Below, in pieces: positions 29,001 through 38,317 of a stretch of DNA of 64,000 nucleotides; positions within the stretch are counted from its first letter, which is position 1; every line of letters starts with the position of its first letter. The stretch comes from Paralichthys olivaceus (taxonomy: Eukaryota; Chordata; Actinopteri; Pleuronectiformes; Paralichthyidae): positions 9,381,580 to 9,445,579 of the forward strand of contig NC_091104.1 in assembly GCF_024713975.1 (NCBI RefSeq). The letters are read 5' to 3'. A program made the position numbers and the translations under genes. A model generated the notes under the pieces. That model was not told the DNA's origin. It made no database searches and saw only the letters and a list, made by a program, of their open reading frames with translations.

Positions 29001-29931
29001 GCACCAGCCGCTTGGTTGAGGCCATTTGTGTAAGGCTGTGCACTTTGCACAAAACAACCACCAGAAAGGCTGGGGTTTCCACCCCCAGATGGACAAAAAT
29101 TCTCTGCCATTACCACCACATCCGGGACTTGGTGCTCAACAGTCCAAGGGTTATGGCAGAGACAATGATCCAGCTCTTTGAGCTAAATCAGAGGACACTC
29201 ATTCAGTGGTAGGTCAGGCACATTATTTACCTCAAATTGACTGAATAATTCTCTGATTAATACTAATGATCTAACACAAATGATCTTCTCTCAGGTTTCA
29301 ACGGCGGCAGAAGGATCAAGAAATGAGTGTCCTTTCTCAGGGAATGGCTCCAAACAACGTAATTCCTGTCGCGCCTACCCAGCTTCCACCACCTAAGGAG
29401 GAACTGGAGCTCCTTCCTCATACATCTGGCCCACCACAACAATTTGCCCTTCTTCTAAATCTGGGAGGACAGGCTCCTGTTCTGGGGCCAGGCCGACAGC
29501 CCGCTGCTGCTGCCACCAGGGAGCACCCCGTCACTCCTGTCCCCACAGGACCAGCCACTGCACAGCCCATGTCAGCTCAGTTAGGGACTTTCATCCTGAA
29601 CCCAGTCACGACTGTGTCACTGGTACTGGCAGCTCCTGGTCCCTCAACCTCCAGTGCAGGCCCAGCTCCGCTTGTTCCTGCTCCTGCTCCTGCTGCTCCT
29701 GTGTCCCGGTACACAAAGAGGAACCGGTCCCGGCGGGCTCTTGAGGAGGAGAGTGGAGTCCACAAGCGGAAATACACGAGAAAAGTCACCTACAACACCT
29801 GTAGCCAGTGTGGGCAACCCAAGACACAAGAATTTGGGCATAGTCGCCATGGCAGTGCCACATACTGTGCACGTGCCTCACCAGGCAAATCTCTGGAAGA
29901 GTGGTTGGCAGAACAGAGAGCAGCAAAATAA

Positions 29932-30258
29932 GTGGCTAGCTATGTTTTGCTTGTATAAATTGTATATATTGTGTATATTTTATTTTGTGTGCTTGAGTAC
30001 AGTTCCTTGTATGGTATGTATATAGTTTTTCTGAAGTGTGTGCGTGTGTATGTGCCTGCATGCTCAATACATCCTGTGTTTTCCTGATGAGTGAGTGTGT
30101 GCGTGTGTTCATTTCAGTTCTTGTTTATTTTACATCTTGTGTTCAGGTACATTAAATCTGATTGTACCAACATTTAAGACTCAGTCTGTGCATCAACAAA
30201 AAAGGTCCATATTGTCCCATAGTCTTTTAAGGCACATTTTATTGTTATTATCATTATA
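29932..30258 (+). other. 3' region of Dada-like copy A
   Basis: Non-coding. From about 30174 (AGACTCAGTCTGTGCATC) to 30258 it matches the 3' portion of copy B (33704-33786), which shows that copy B is a deletion derivative of the same element. Confidence 0.7.
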
Positions 30259-32230
30259 TAGTATATAGTGGGGTATAAATATAAGTACTTGACTATACAA
30301 TATACTATCAGTGTAAGAATATGTAGACTGGGTGTGCAGAAGACAATATTATTGTCAGCAGTGTATGTGGTGGTCCCCCTTCCTCTTCACCACATACATA
30401 GCACTGTAGTCCAGACTGGAGGGTAGGGGATGTCAGTGGTGGGTTTGAGGGTGGTGCAAAGAGGTGTGTGTTGCAGGAGGTGGTGGTGGTGGGGGACTGT
30501 GGGTGATGTGAGGTGTGAAAAAGTCTGTGGTGAAAGCCAGCGGAGGGGTGGGGGGAGATGGTGACGGGTGTGGTGTGGGGCAGAGGGTGATGGGGGGAGG
30601 TGGGGGGTTGTTGCTCTGAGAAGCAGTAGAGGCAGTGGAGGGTCCGCTGGGGGTAGGGGGGTTGTTGTTGAACCTATTGAAGAACGTGTTCAGCTTGTTC
30701 GCACGTCGTTCATTCCCAGCTGCTCCCTCACCTCTCCTCTGGAAGCCGGTGATCTCCTTCATCCCACTCCAGACGTCTCTGCTATTGTTGTCCTCCAGTT
30801 TGTGCTCCAGTTTTCTTCTGAAGTTGTCCTTGCTCTCCCTGATGCTGCGCTTTAGCTCCCTTTGTACCCGTTTGAGTTCTGCTCTGTCCCGTGATCTAAA
30901 GGCCCTCTTCTTCTCGTTGAGAAGGGCCTTCAGGTCGATTGTTACCCACGGTTTGTTATTTGGGTAACAGCGGACCTCATTAGTGGGTATGGTGTTGTCT
31001 ATGCAGAACCCAATGTACTCAGAGACACAGTCAGTCGTGCCATCAATGTCCTCACCATGTGGCTCGTACAGAGCATCCCAGTCTGTGGCCTCCAGCGCTC
31101 CACGCAGTGTTTCCATGGCCTCAGGAGACCATTTCCTCACTGTCCTCACTTTGACTGGGTGCCGCTGAACCACAGGCTTGTATGATGGTGAGAGCAGGAC
31201 TAGGTTGTGGTCTGACCTGCCCAGTGGTGGCAGGGCAGTGGAGCTGTATGCATCCTTAACATTTGCATACAGCAGGTCCAAAGTCTTATTGTCACGGGTG
31301 GCACATTTTACAAACTGGAAGAATGTTGGGAGTGTGGATGAGAGGGAAGCATGGTTAAAGTCACCTGTGATGACGATGAAGGCCCCGGGGTGTTGTGTCT
31401 GTAATCCTGCAGTCACCGTGTGGATGACGTCACACGCTGCTTCTGCGTTCCCAGATGGAGGAATATAAACAGTGATGGCGAAAACACTGGTAAACTCCCT
31501 CGGCAAATAATATGGACGAAGTCCGACTGCGACGAGCTCGATGTCCGGGTTGCATACACGCTGTTTAACGGTGACGTACCCGGGGTGACACCACCTGTTG
31601 TTCACGAGCACGGCGAGACCCCCTCCTTTCTTCTTGCCGGTCGCGGTGGTGTCTCTGTCGGCTCGAACCGTCTGGAAGCCGGGAATGGTGACGTTGGAGT
31701 CCGGTATCTGCTCGTGCAGCCACGTTTCCGTGAGACACACAATACTGGACTCCCTGTACTCCCTCTGTGTTCTGATGAGCGCTTCCAGTTCGTCCACTTT
31801 ATTTGCCAGCGACCTCACGTTTCAGTGATGACTGCAGGGATGAAGGGCTTAAACTTCCTCTTCACCATCCTCCGTTTAAGCCCCGCTCTACAGCCCCGCC
31901 GTCTCTTCTTTAGCTCCTCCGGGATGGTGGGTCTCTCTCCGGCCAAGAGGGTGGTGTGCCTCAGGGCCATCAGCTGGTCGCGGGTGTAAACAATGCCGGC
32001 GTGTGTTGCAGGCATGCTTCCAGTGATCCGAAGAGACCGAAGTGCGGTTAAAAGTGATAAAAAGTGTCCAATCAGTTGCAAAAGCATCTCGTCATTGTGC
32101 GGTACGAAGATGCACAGAGCAGTGCAAAAATAAATATAGAAAACAAACAGCAAACGTAATAAAAACACAAAAGACCGACAGTAATACACGGAGCTGCTAC
32201 GACAGGCTCCCGTTAGTACGGCGCCAAGTG
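30259..32230 (-). mobile_element. LINE (non-LTR retrotransposon) fragment with endonuclease only
   Basis: On the minus strand the element starts near 32228 (CGGGAGCCTGTCGTAGCAGC), runs through a leader frame and an apurinic-type endonuclease domain, and ends before any reverse transcriptase. Family: jockey/CR1 group, of L2 or Rex1/Babar type, from memory. It replaces the right end of Dada-like copy A. Usual LINE truncation removes the 5' end; here the 3' half is missing instead. Confidence 0.75.
30433..32189 (-). pseudogene. LINE ORF with AP endonuclease, frameshifted and truncated
   Basis: The minus strand reads a basic leader (PEELKKRRRGCRAGLKRRMV), then SLANKVDELEALIRTQREYR, CLTETWLHEQIPD, GGGLAVLVNNRWC, VYIPPSGNAEA, VITGDFNHASLSSTLPTF and LGRSDHNLVLLSP. 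These are endonuclease motifs: E of TETW, D of GDFN and H of SDHN. A one-base deletion near 31818 splits the leader from the main frame. After a charged coiled segment (RAELKRVQRELKRSIRESKD) comes a proline-rich tail, and the frame stops without the reverse transcriptase. Confidence 0.8.
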
Positions 32231-32427
32231 AGTAAAATACATAAAATACATAAAAATGTATTGTTTGGCTTTACCCCCATTACATATAGTTAATGTTGCT
32301 GTTTGTTGCTACAGTGCTGAGGAAACTGGTGTAAGTGGAGGGCATTTCCAAAAAGTTGCGTGTACGCTAATGCACTGAAGTGAAAACATAGATATGGAGT
32401 ATCAGCAGAACAAAAGAAAGAAAAGTT

Positions 32428-32500
32428 TGGAGGATGCGGGCATCGATCCCGCTACCTCTCGCATGCTAAGCGAGCGCTCTACCATCTGAGCTAATCCCCC
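32428..32500 (-). tRNA. tRNA-Ala (anticodon AGC), intact
   Basis: The sequence is identical to the copy at 21489-21561 over all 73 bases: same stems, A box, AGC anticodon and B box. A pol III T-run (CTTTTCTTTC) follows on the minus strand. Confidence 0.95.
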
Positions 32501-32827
32501 TGATGGCTCCTACTAGAGAATCGGTGCTGATAGAAACTCGTTACATGCTAACCAGGAGTTAGCATGTCGTGGTTGTGAGATACTGACTGAGGGCGGGCAG
32601 CAGCGGAGCAGGGGAGCCATGGTTGAGAGTCTGAGGTCAAACTATAGAGACAGTCAAACCAGCCGCCTGGCTTTATAGAGTGCGCAATTGATAACACGTT
32701 TACGGTAATCGCTGTGACGCGGCTCAGGTTTAGAGGAGCTGTTTTTTTTCCCAAGTACTTTTACTGTGTACTTTCTGAGTAATACTGCAGTATCCTCCTC
32801 CACGGAACAAGAATGAGCTTCTGATGC

Positions 32828-32862
<35 letters not shown>
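32828..32862 (+). repeat. (TTG)n microsatellite
   Basis: About 11 TTG/GTT triplets in a row inside tRNA-Ala unit B. Confidence 0.9.
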
Positions 32863-33032
32863 AGCTTCCCTGCTCTGCTGCGCCCCGCCCCCAGGCAGTA
32901 TCTCATTCAGTTAATAATTGTACTTTGACGGTATAAAACTGCTAATAAATGGTTTTTAAGACTTAACTTAAGTTAACACAGTCTGTGTGTTAGATGGGAG
33001 AAAAGAAAAAAAAGAAAAGAAAAAGAAAGATA

Positions 33033-33070
33033 GGGAGGATGCGGGCATCGATCCCGCTACCTCTCGCATG
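33033..33070 (-). pseudogene. tRNA-Ala 3' half, cut in the anticodon loop (second case)
   Basis: It has the same breakpoint as at 21990: the tRNA matches from A73 to CATGCGAG and then the element begins with TTCTTGTATCCC at 33071. The bases CTCGCATG at 33063-33070 reappear at 34124-34131 on the other side of the element. Confidence 0.9.
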
Positions 33071-34123
33071 TTCTTGTATCCCGTCTATTCCGCCAAAGTA
33101 AGACCAAAGTAAGCCCACAGCAGCCAATCACGTTCCTCCCCTGGGGCTTACTTTTGACCAATCACGTTCCTCCCTCTGTGGGCTAAGTTATCGCTGCCTG
33201 TTCTCCCGCTCACTTCGATTTCCGCCGTGTTGAAGGTGAGTCGTGTTTTACTCTGTTATTGAAAGTAAAGAGTAAGATCTGTAAAATATAAAAAGTTACA
33301 AATATCGCCTGATACGCGATAATTACGTGTGAATTATGATTACTACAGCTGGAGCAGTGCCAGGAAAGACGTATAAGTATTGACCGTCTTTTTCTCATTT
33401 TCATTCAGAAAAAATGTACGCCTATCCAGTTTTTCGCCGTGACTCAGCCAGGTCAACCAGACTGGTCATGGCGCCTTCTGAGGAGGCGAAGAACAATGAA
33501 GGTGTTGAGTCTGGGAGGGCCAAACCCAGAGAGGAGGTGCTGGCAGAGGCCAGTTCTTTTGTCAGGGGTCATGGTGGAGACCCAACTGACATGTTTTTAA
33601 TACTGGCTCACTGCAAGCTTCAGTTTGGCAAGTACCAGGGCCGGAGATTTAGATGGCTCCTAGAGAACAGCCTTGGCTATGCACTATATTTAGTGCATAG
33701 CCAAGACTCAGTGTGTGCATCATCAAAAAAGGTCCATATTGTCCCATAGTCTTTGAAGGCACATTTTATTGTTATTATCATTATATTAACTGAAACAAAC
33801 AAACAAACAAACAAACTTTGCAAAGGCATCAGTATTTGAGGGCACACTTTATTATTATGATATTTATAACCATAGAGATAAACATTACTAGTCACTAGTC
33901 AGAAACTGCACTCTGTAACTTCCTTCAGGTCCGTCCGGCAGGTCCGATGTTCGACTCCAGCTCACGGCGGGTGACTCGATTAACATACAACTCAAAATCT
34001 TCCACAAAGCCCAGGATTGTCGCCTGAATATAGTTGTAGGGAAAAATGTCACCGTTGCTTCTTTATTCTATGTTTCCCTGTGTTTTCCGCTTGTGCGCGA
34101 GAGCGAGAAGATCAGACTCTTTC
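33071..34123 (+). mobile_element. Dada-like transposon, copy B: 1,053-bp internally deleted derivative
   Basis: It starts at the same tRNA site as copy A, with two 34-bp CCAAT units, one leader/intron and the first transposase exon. At about 33703 it jumps to the 3' region of the element and runs to 34123. It is flanked by CTCGCATG on both sides, a 6-8 bp target duplication depending on where the ends are set. No clear terminal inverted repeat is visible. Both ends are kept and the enzyme is lost, as in a non-autonomous (MITE-like) derivative. Confidence 0.75.
33414..33749 (+). pseudogene. Truncated transposase first exon in copy B
   Basis: The first 98 or so codons equal copy A (MYAYPVFRRDSARSTRLVMA to SLGYALYLVHS). 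Then the frame runs into the 3' region and stops 13 codons later. No DDE core remains. Confidence 0.85.
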
Positions 34124-34163
34124 CTCGCATGAGCGAGCGCTCTACCATCTGAGCTAATCCCCC
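34124..34163 (-). pseudogene. tRNA-Ala 5' half beyond the transposon
   Basis: The minus strand reads GGGGGATTAGCTCAGATGG and continues to CTCGCT, the 5' half of tRNA-Ala(AGC) including the A box, followed by CATGCGAG, the duplicated target. Compared with the intact gene the three bases TAG of the anticodon loop are absent at the junction. This is the partner of the 3' half at 33033-33070. Confidence 0.85.
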
Positions 34164-34395
34164 GGCTGGTTCCGTTACTGTGAGCGTTCAGAGTTCTTGT
34201 CACATCATGTTTCATTATTTTTAAATTGTGTCTAGATGTTTATATTTATTCGTATTACCAAGCTTAAAATTTGTATAATGTATAATTATATCAATAAAAG
34301 TTTATCTAATTGTATAGTTTGTTGCATTCGTTCAGTGAAACTTTGAAAGCTATTGTAGACTTTACATTGCACTAGAAATCAATCATCACACAAAG
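34164..34395. other. Intergenic spacer
   Basis: AT-rich sequence between the last tRNA half and the 3' end of mapre3. Nothing further is recognised. Confidence 0.6.
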
Positions 34396-34398
34396 CCA

Positions 34399-35633
34399 TT
34401 TATTTCACAACCGCTTTATTTAGTCAAAAGTCAAAAGATGAGTGTTCTGTGGATGTTTACATGGTCCAAGAATGGGATTTCCAGAGCAGACGACAGCCAG
34501 TGTGCAAAGTAAAAAGAGCTTGGGAAGGACAGGGAGACTTCCTTGGTTAAACAGATCTCTTAATACTGAGTTTCTCATACGTCCTGGGCTACCAGCAAAT
34601 CAAAAGTAGAAACACAAAATGATCAGCGGGAAAAAAAGACATGATAAAAGCTTTCATGTTAAAAAATCTGTCTGTATCAATTCTTCGTCAGGCTGCCGAG
34701 AATCAAACGTCAGCTCTGCTACGATCTAGAACCACGTGGTCGTTCTGCGGGCAGCTCTCCACCTCCGCCTGAAAGATGCAATGGCAACTAACCAGGATCG
34801 ATCACAAAGTACATTTACAAAATATCACTCATTCACAGTCAATGTCTAACATTCTCATGCTCAGATATGTTGCGGATCAAAAATGAATAATTGCAGAGCA
34901 CTAATCATTATACGCCTTGAGTCCATTACACCAAAGTATTTCCTCCAGTGTATCCACATGCCATGATCCTTCCATAAAACAAAATAAAAAGCTCGATGCA
35001 GCCTCAAACACACACCTTAACTCAAATCACATACAGGGCCCTCAGCTTTCAGCTCACATACAGTAGGTTTTGCACCGATTCTGCTACAGAAAGTTAATCG
35101 TAAGGAAATATAAGTTAAATAAATAAGAAATTGTTAATAAAAAGTCAGTTTTAGTAGCTCTGGGAGTGTCCTGATGGCACGTTGGAGCAGTGTTGTTAAG
35201 TGCTCTAGTAGTAGCATTAAGACTAATAACTCCATAATGAGCAAAGACATTGTTCTGTTCTCAGAAATCAAACTTTCAGTCATATTTACAGACTTAAATC
35301 TACTGTTTGCCCAAGAAACCTCCATGCCAGCGTCAACTTGATTTTCTGCGTTACTCATGCTGAAATAACTGGGATATGTCATACATTACTGTTATTGTTA
35401 CTGTGTAAGTGGATGCAGGGGTGAGCAGCAACTGATGATGCAAAGTATGTCGATGGCCAGAGGGTAGATGGGGGGAGGTAACCGACTGATGAGAAAGAAA
35501 AGAAAAAATGGAGAGCGGGGATGATGGGGGGTATTTATAGAGAGCGTGCAGAGAGAGAGAGAGAGTAGAAAACAAATGAGGGCACAAAAGAAAAGGGAGA
35601 ACGGAGATGTCCGAGGGGAGGGAGATGAAGGGT
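34399..35633 (-). other. mapre3: mapre3 3' UTR
   Basis: Two minus-strand AATAAA signals (34399-34404 and 34415-34420) lie about 1.2 kb beyond the stop codon and probably define the transcript end. The UTR contains GA/CT-rich runs near 35540-35570 and no gene. Confidence 0.6.
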
Positions 35634-38310
35634 TCAGTATTCATCCTGGTCCAGGTGAGCTTGTTCTTCGAGGTCTTCGTCTTCTGGAGGCGCAAAGCCT
35701 TCCTGAGAGAAAAGATCGGTTTGTTTGTTTGTTAGTTGGGTTGTTTTTTCATTTGCAAAAACTACAGAACAATAATTGGTGGAAGGATGGAACATGGGCT
35801 GAGAAAGAACCCATTAAATTTGGGGTTTTGTTTTTCACTTTAATATTGAAAGATTCTGAGCGTTATATATTATATATTTCCTGACCACTGATGATATTCA
35901 AAGTTGCAGTTTCACTTAAGCCTCTCTGTAGTAATTCATTCTGAGAATAAAACAGTCCTCAGTGGTGCACTGCAGTCTATAGAGTTGTTGTTGGTTGTTA
36001 ATACATGCCTCTGTTGCGTAGAGAATGTTTATTATCCTGCTGAGGACGGGGTTGTTTTCGCTCTCGTGCTCCTGGCAGATCAGCTCGATGTCCCGTAGTT
36101 TGCTGAAGTAGAAGTCTCTCTCCTTCTCTAGTCCGTCTACAGTCAACTTCATCTCCATCAACTGAGGGAAGAAACCGAAAAATGTGTTTCAGTGGGAGTT
36201 TCCAAAGAAAAAGTGATAACACAGCCACAGACATCAGTGTTTTCATCTTATCAACAGTTCTGAAACATGCAAACCATGCAAATGTTAAATAAAGAGTGGG
36301 GGTTATAGTGGGGGGGGGGGGGGGGGGGGTTTCTCAATATTTTCTTTTAATCTTAACTAAATTTGTGGTTTGAATGTAAAATAACCTTTGCTTTGGAAAG
36401 ATTCAGAATAGATTTATATGTTATGTATAACAATGAAAATAAGACCGAAAACAACTGGATAACAATATTTTTCTTTTCATTGACAGTTGTCAGTAATTTT
36501 CAGACGTGAGACATGACAGTGAGCCAGAGTACAAAACACCAGAACCCTGAAACTACTGTGATTAAATGAGGATTTAGACTGTAGCTCCTCCATTCAACTC
36601 TACCTGTTGATTTAGCTCCATGATCTCCGCATCACTGCCTCCATTTCTAGACAAAGACGGGTTCTTCCGCAGGGCTGGAGTGTTGTGTTGGACCCGCTGT
36701 GGTGTTGGCATGTTTTTGGGAACTGTTGGAGATGTCCTCTGTGGTCCTGGATTTGGTCAGAGATGGTGATAGACGTCATTTGAATGAAAACAGAGTCGCT
36801 GCATTAATTGTTTTTGGCTTCGTAGCAACTGTAGCGATGGATGTAGCACATTATAGAGAGCTGATGTTATCAGCTTGTAGCATAAAGTTGTGCCTTTGAT
36901 AGGTTGTTTTTGTGAATAATATAAAAGACACATATTGATATTGCCAGATTTCCAAGAAGCCAATTAAAAAATTTAAGAAACCGTTGAAAATCCAGTTTCT
37001 TGGAGTTAAAGTCTTAAATAAAAACTGCCAAACCTCTATAAGTGCTTCAGCAGAGGAGTCTCAAATCAAAGACAAAACATGCCATCTTGCAAGACTACAG
37101 TTTTCTCATAAATGCCCATTTACAACCACACAGCTTGCCAGTGGCAAAGTCACTCGGCAGGCGTATGAGACACTACAAATAAAATTAGGTTTTTTTGCCA
37201 TCTTTACCAAGCAAAAAGCTTTCATGGAGCCAGAGCAAGGCTGTTCAAGCTGACGTTGTTGTTGTTAGTAAAATGACACACACTTAGTTTTTTATCAGTC
37301 TAGCTTTCAGGCAGATGAAGCTGCAGCTGTGTAATGCGATACACAGGAAAACACTGCTGCATTTGATATTTCCGTACATTATGAATTTGAACTAGGAGAG
37401 CAAGTTCAAACTGAAGTTGCATGATGTGAGTTTTGCTACCCCACCAATGCTGCCTCCCGCTGCGCAATGAGGTGATTCACCACCATCCCAGCAGAGACTC
37501 GCTCATACCTACGCAGTGTCATGTTGCTTGTGAATGCTGGGCAGTGAGATGGACCTAAAGAGGACAGGGAGCGCCTTCGGGCCATCCAAAGCTCAGCAAG
37601 ACCGTGCAGCAACGGCAAAACTGTCGGGTTTACCTGGGTTTCTCTTTGGTTTGTGGATAAAGTGATCACCTGGGTTGGGGGAAGGGGCCACGTCCTGACC
37701 CTGTCTGGCTAGTAAAGGGTCGTACTCCTTCCCGTCGTAGTTGGCATCGAAGAACTTCTTGAACCATTGCACAAATTCAAAGTTGTCCTGGAACTTCCCT
37801 TTTACAAGCTTTTCCACGGGAATTATCTGCAGAGTGGAAATGGGAAATGCTTGAATAGGTCTGTGTGATACAACATGCAACGTAAGCATCTTGAGTAAGA
37901 GATGATACAATCATAAGTATTGAGTCAAACACATAATAATATGGTAATGAGAGGATTCTGACTTTGTCGACACTCATCCGTTTAAAAGCTGCCTGAAGAA
38001 CTTTGAAGTTGTGTATAAATTCATGCTCCAGCTTGGCTTGAAATTTGACCTTCTTCAGCAGGATGCAACCTGGAAACAACATGTCCATGAACTGGCAATA
38101 TGCTGCTCCTGGAAAACACAAAGACGAGGTAATTAGCCTCATTGTCCTGTTGTGGACAAACGTCAGGGACAACCGACTCTCAGCTTTACCTGAACAGAGC
38201 TGTTCGATCTTGGTGTAGGTGAGATGCAAAGAGTCGTTGACCCATGCCAGCATGTCATGTCGGCTGAGGTTGTCAATGGACACAGATGTGGCGTACACAT
38301 TCACTGCCAT
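35634..38310 (-). CDS. mapre3: Microtubule-associated protein RP/EB family member 3 (EB3)
   Basis: EB3 is a microtubule plus-end tracking protein. Six coding exons (38190-38310, 37963-38108, 37634-37826, 36604-36746, 36009-36161, 35634-35702) join in frame to 274 residues, close to the vertebrate length. The calponin-homology domain starts [20 protein letters not shown] and contains [19 protein letters not shown] and [20 protein letters not shown]. The EB-homology coiled coil is [20 protein letters not shown], ending in the acidic EEY-type tail [17 protein letters not shown]-like text ([19 protein letters not shown]) points to EB3 rather than EB1 or EB2. The intron after 36009 appears to use a GC donor (GAG|GCATGT). 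A non-coding first exon ends at about 39984. Paralogue a or b is undecided. Confidence 0.95.
36310..36329 (+). repeat. Poly-G run
   Basis: Twenty consecutive G bases (with one G-T interruption just before) in the mapre3 intron; it may be prone to length error in assembly. Confidence 0.9.
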
Positions 38311-38317
38311 CCCCTAC

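Larger units (their letters stand above)
22696..29931 (+). pseudogene. Dada-like DDE transposase, nine exons, interrupted by hAT
   Basis: Exons read 22691-23203 (ATG 22696), 23284-23411 plus 25421 onward, 26007-26538, 26622-26949, 27032-27830, 27998-28204, 28347-28618, 28703-29208 and 29295-29931; the product would be about 1,300 residues. The third exon has a cysteine-rich module (PLFLWMPHKMWQFPLVCLRP, YLECKGCSKKYPAWSEDI) that I recall as DUF6729-type. Candidate catalytic acids are the D of LKMDSTKK, the D of MYVDRDCC and the E of STSLESFH. The C terminus has a putative Zn-binding CSQCGQPK...GHSRHGSATYC. All exons are open and frames join, but a 2-kb hAT insertion splits exon 2. The intron after 28204 begins with GC. 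Normal function seems unlikely unless the hAT is removed. Confidence 0.7.
21991..30258 (+). mobile_element. Dada-like DNA transposon, copy A (right end lost)
   Basis: The element starts exactly at the break in the tRNA-Ala anticodon loop. It holds a CCAAT-containing minisatellite, a spliced non-coding leader, a nine-exon DDE transposase gene and a 3' region. At about 30258 its match to copy B ends and LINE sequence begins, so the right terminus and second tRNA half are missing. The Dada superfamily is known to insert at fixed sites in multicopy small-RNA genes (U1, U6 and tRNAs) with 6-7 bp target duplications. The target and the DDE protein fit; assignment is by reasoning, without a search. 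A hAT element sits inside it. Confidence 0.65.
32250..32990. repeat. tRNA-Ala unit, copy B
   Basis: This is the second copy of the tRNA-Ala unit that starts at 21281. It carries an intact tRNA-Ala, one 19-bp minisatellite unit and, unlike copy A, an inserted stretch with a (TTG)n run at about 32757-32960. Confidence 0.8.

Noticed and set aside
30568-30967. Plus-strand open frames over the LINE
   Set aside because: They are antisense shadows of the minus-strand endonuclease frame.
33071-34123. Clear terminal inverted repeats for the Dada-like element
   Set aside because: The left end TTCTTGTATCCC and the inverted right end GAAAGAGTCTGATC do not match beyond chance, so none is claimed.
35546-35884. 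112-codon plus-strand open frame over the mapre3 end
   Set aside because: It lies antisense to the last mapre3 exon and UTR and has no family resemblance.
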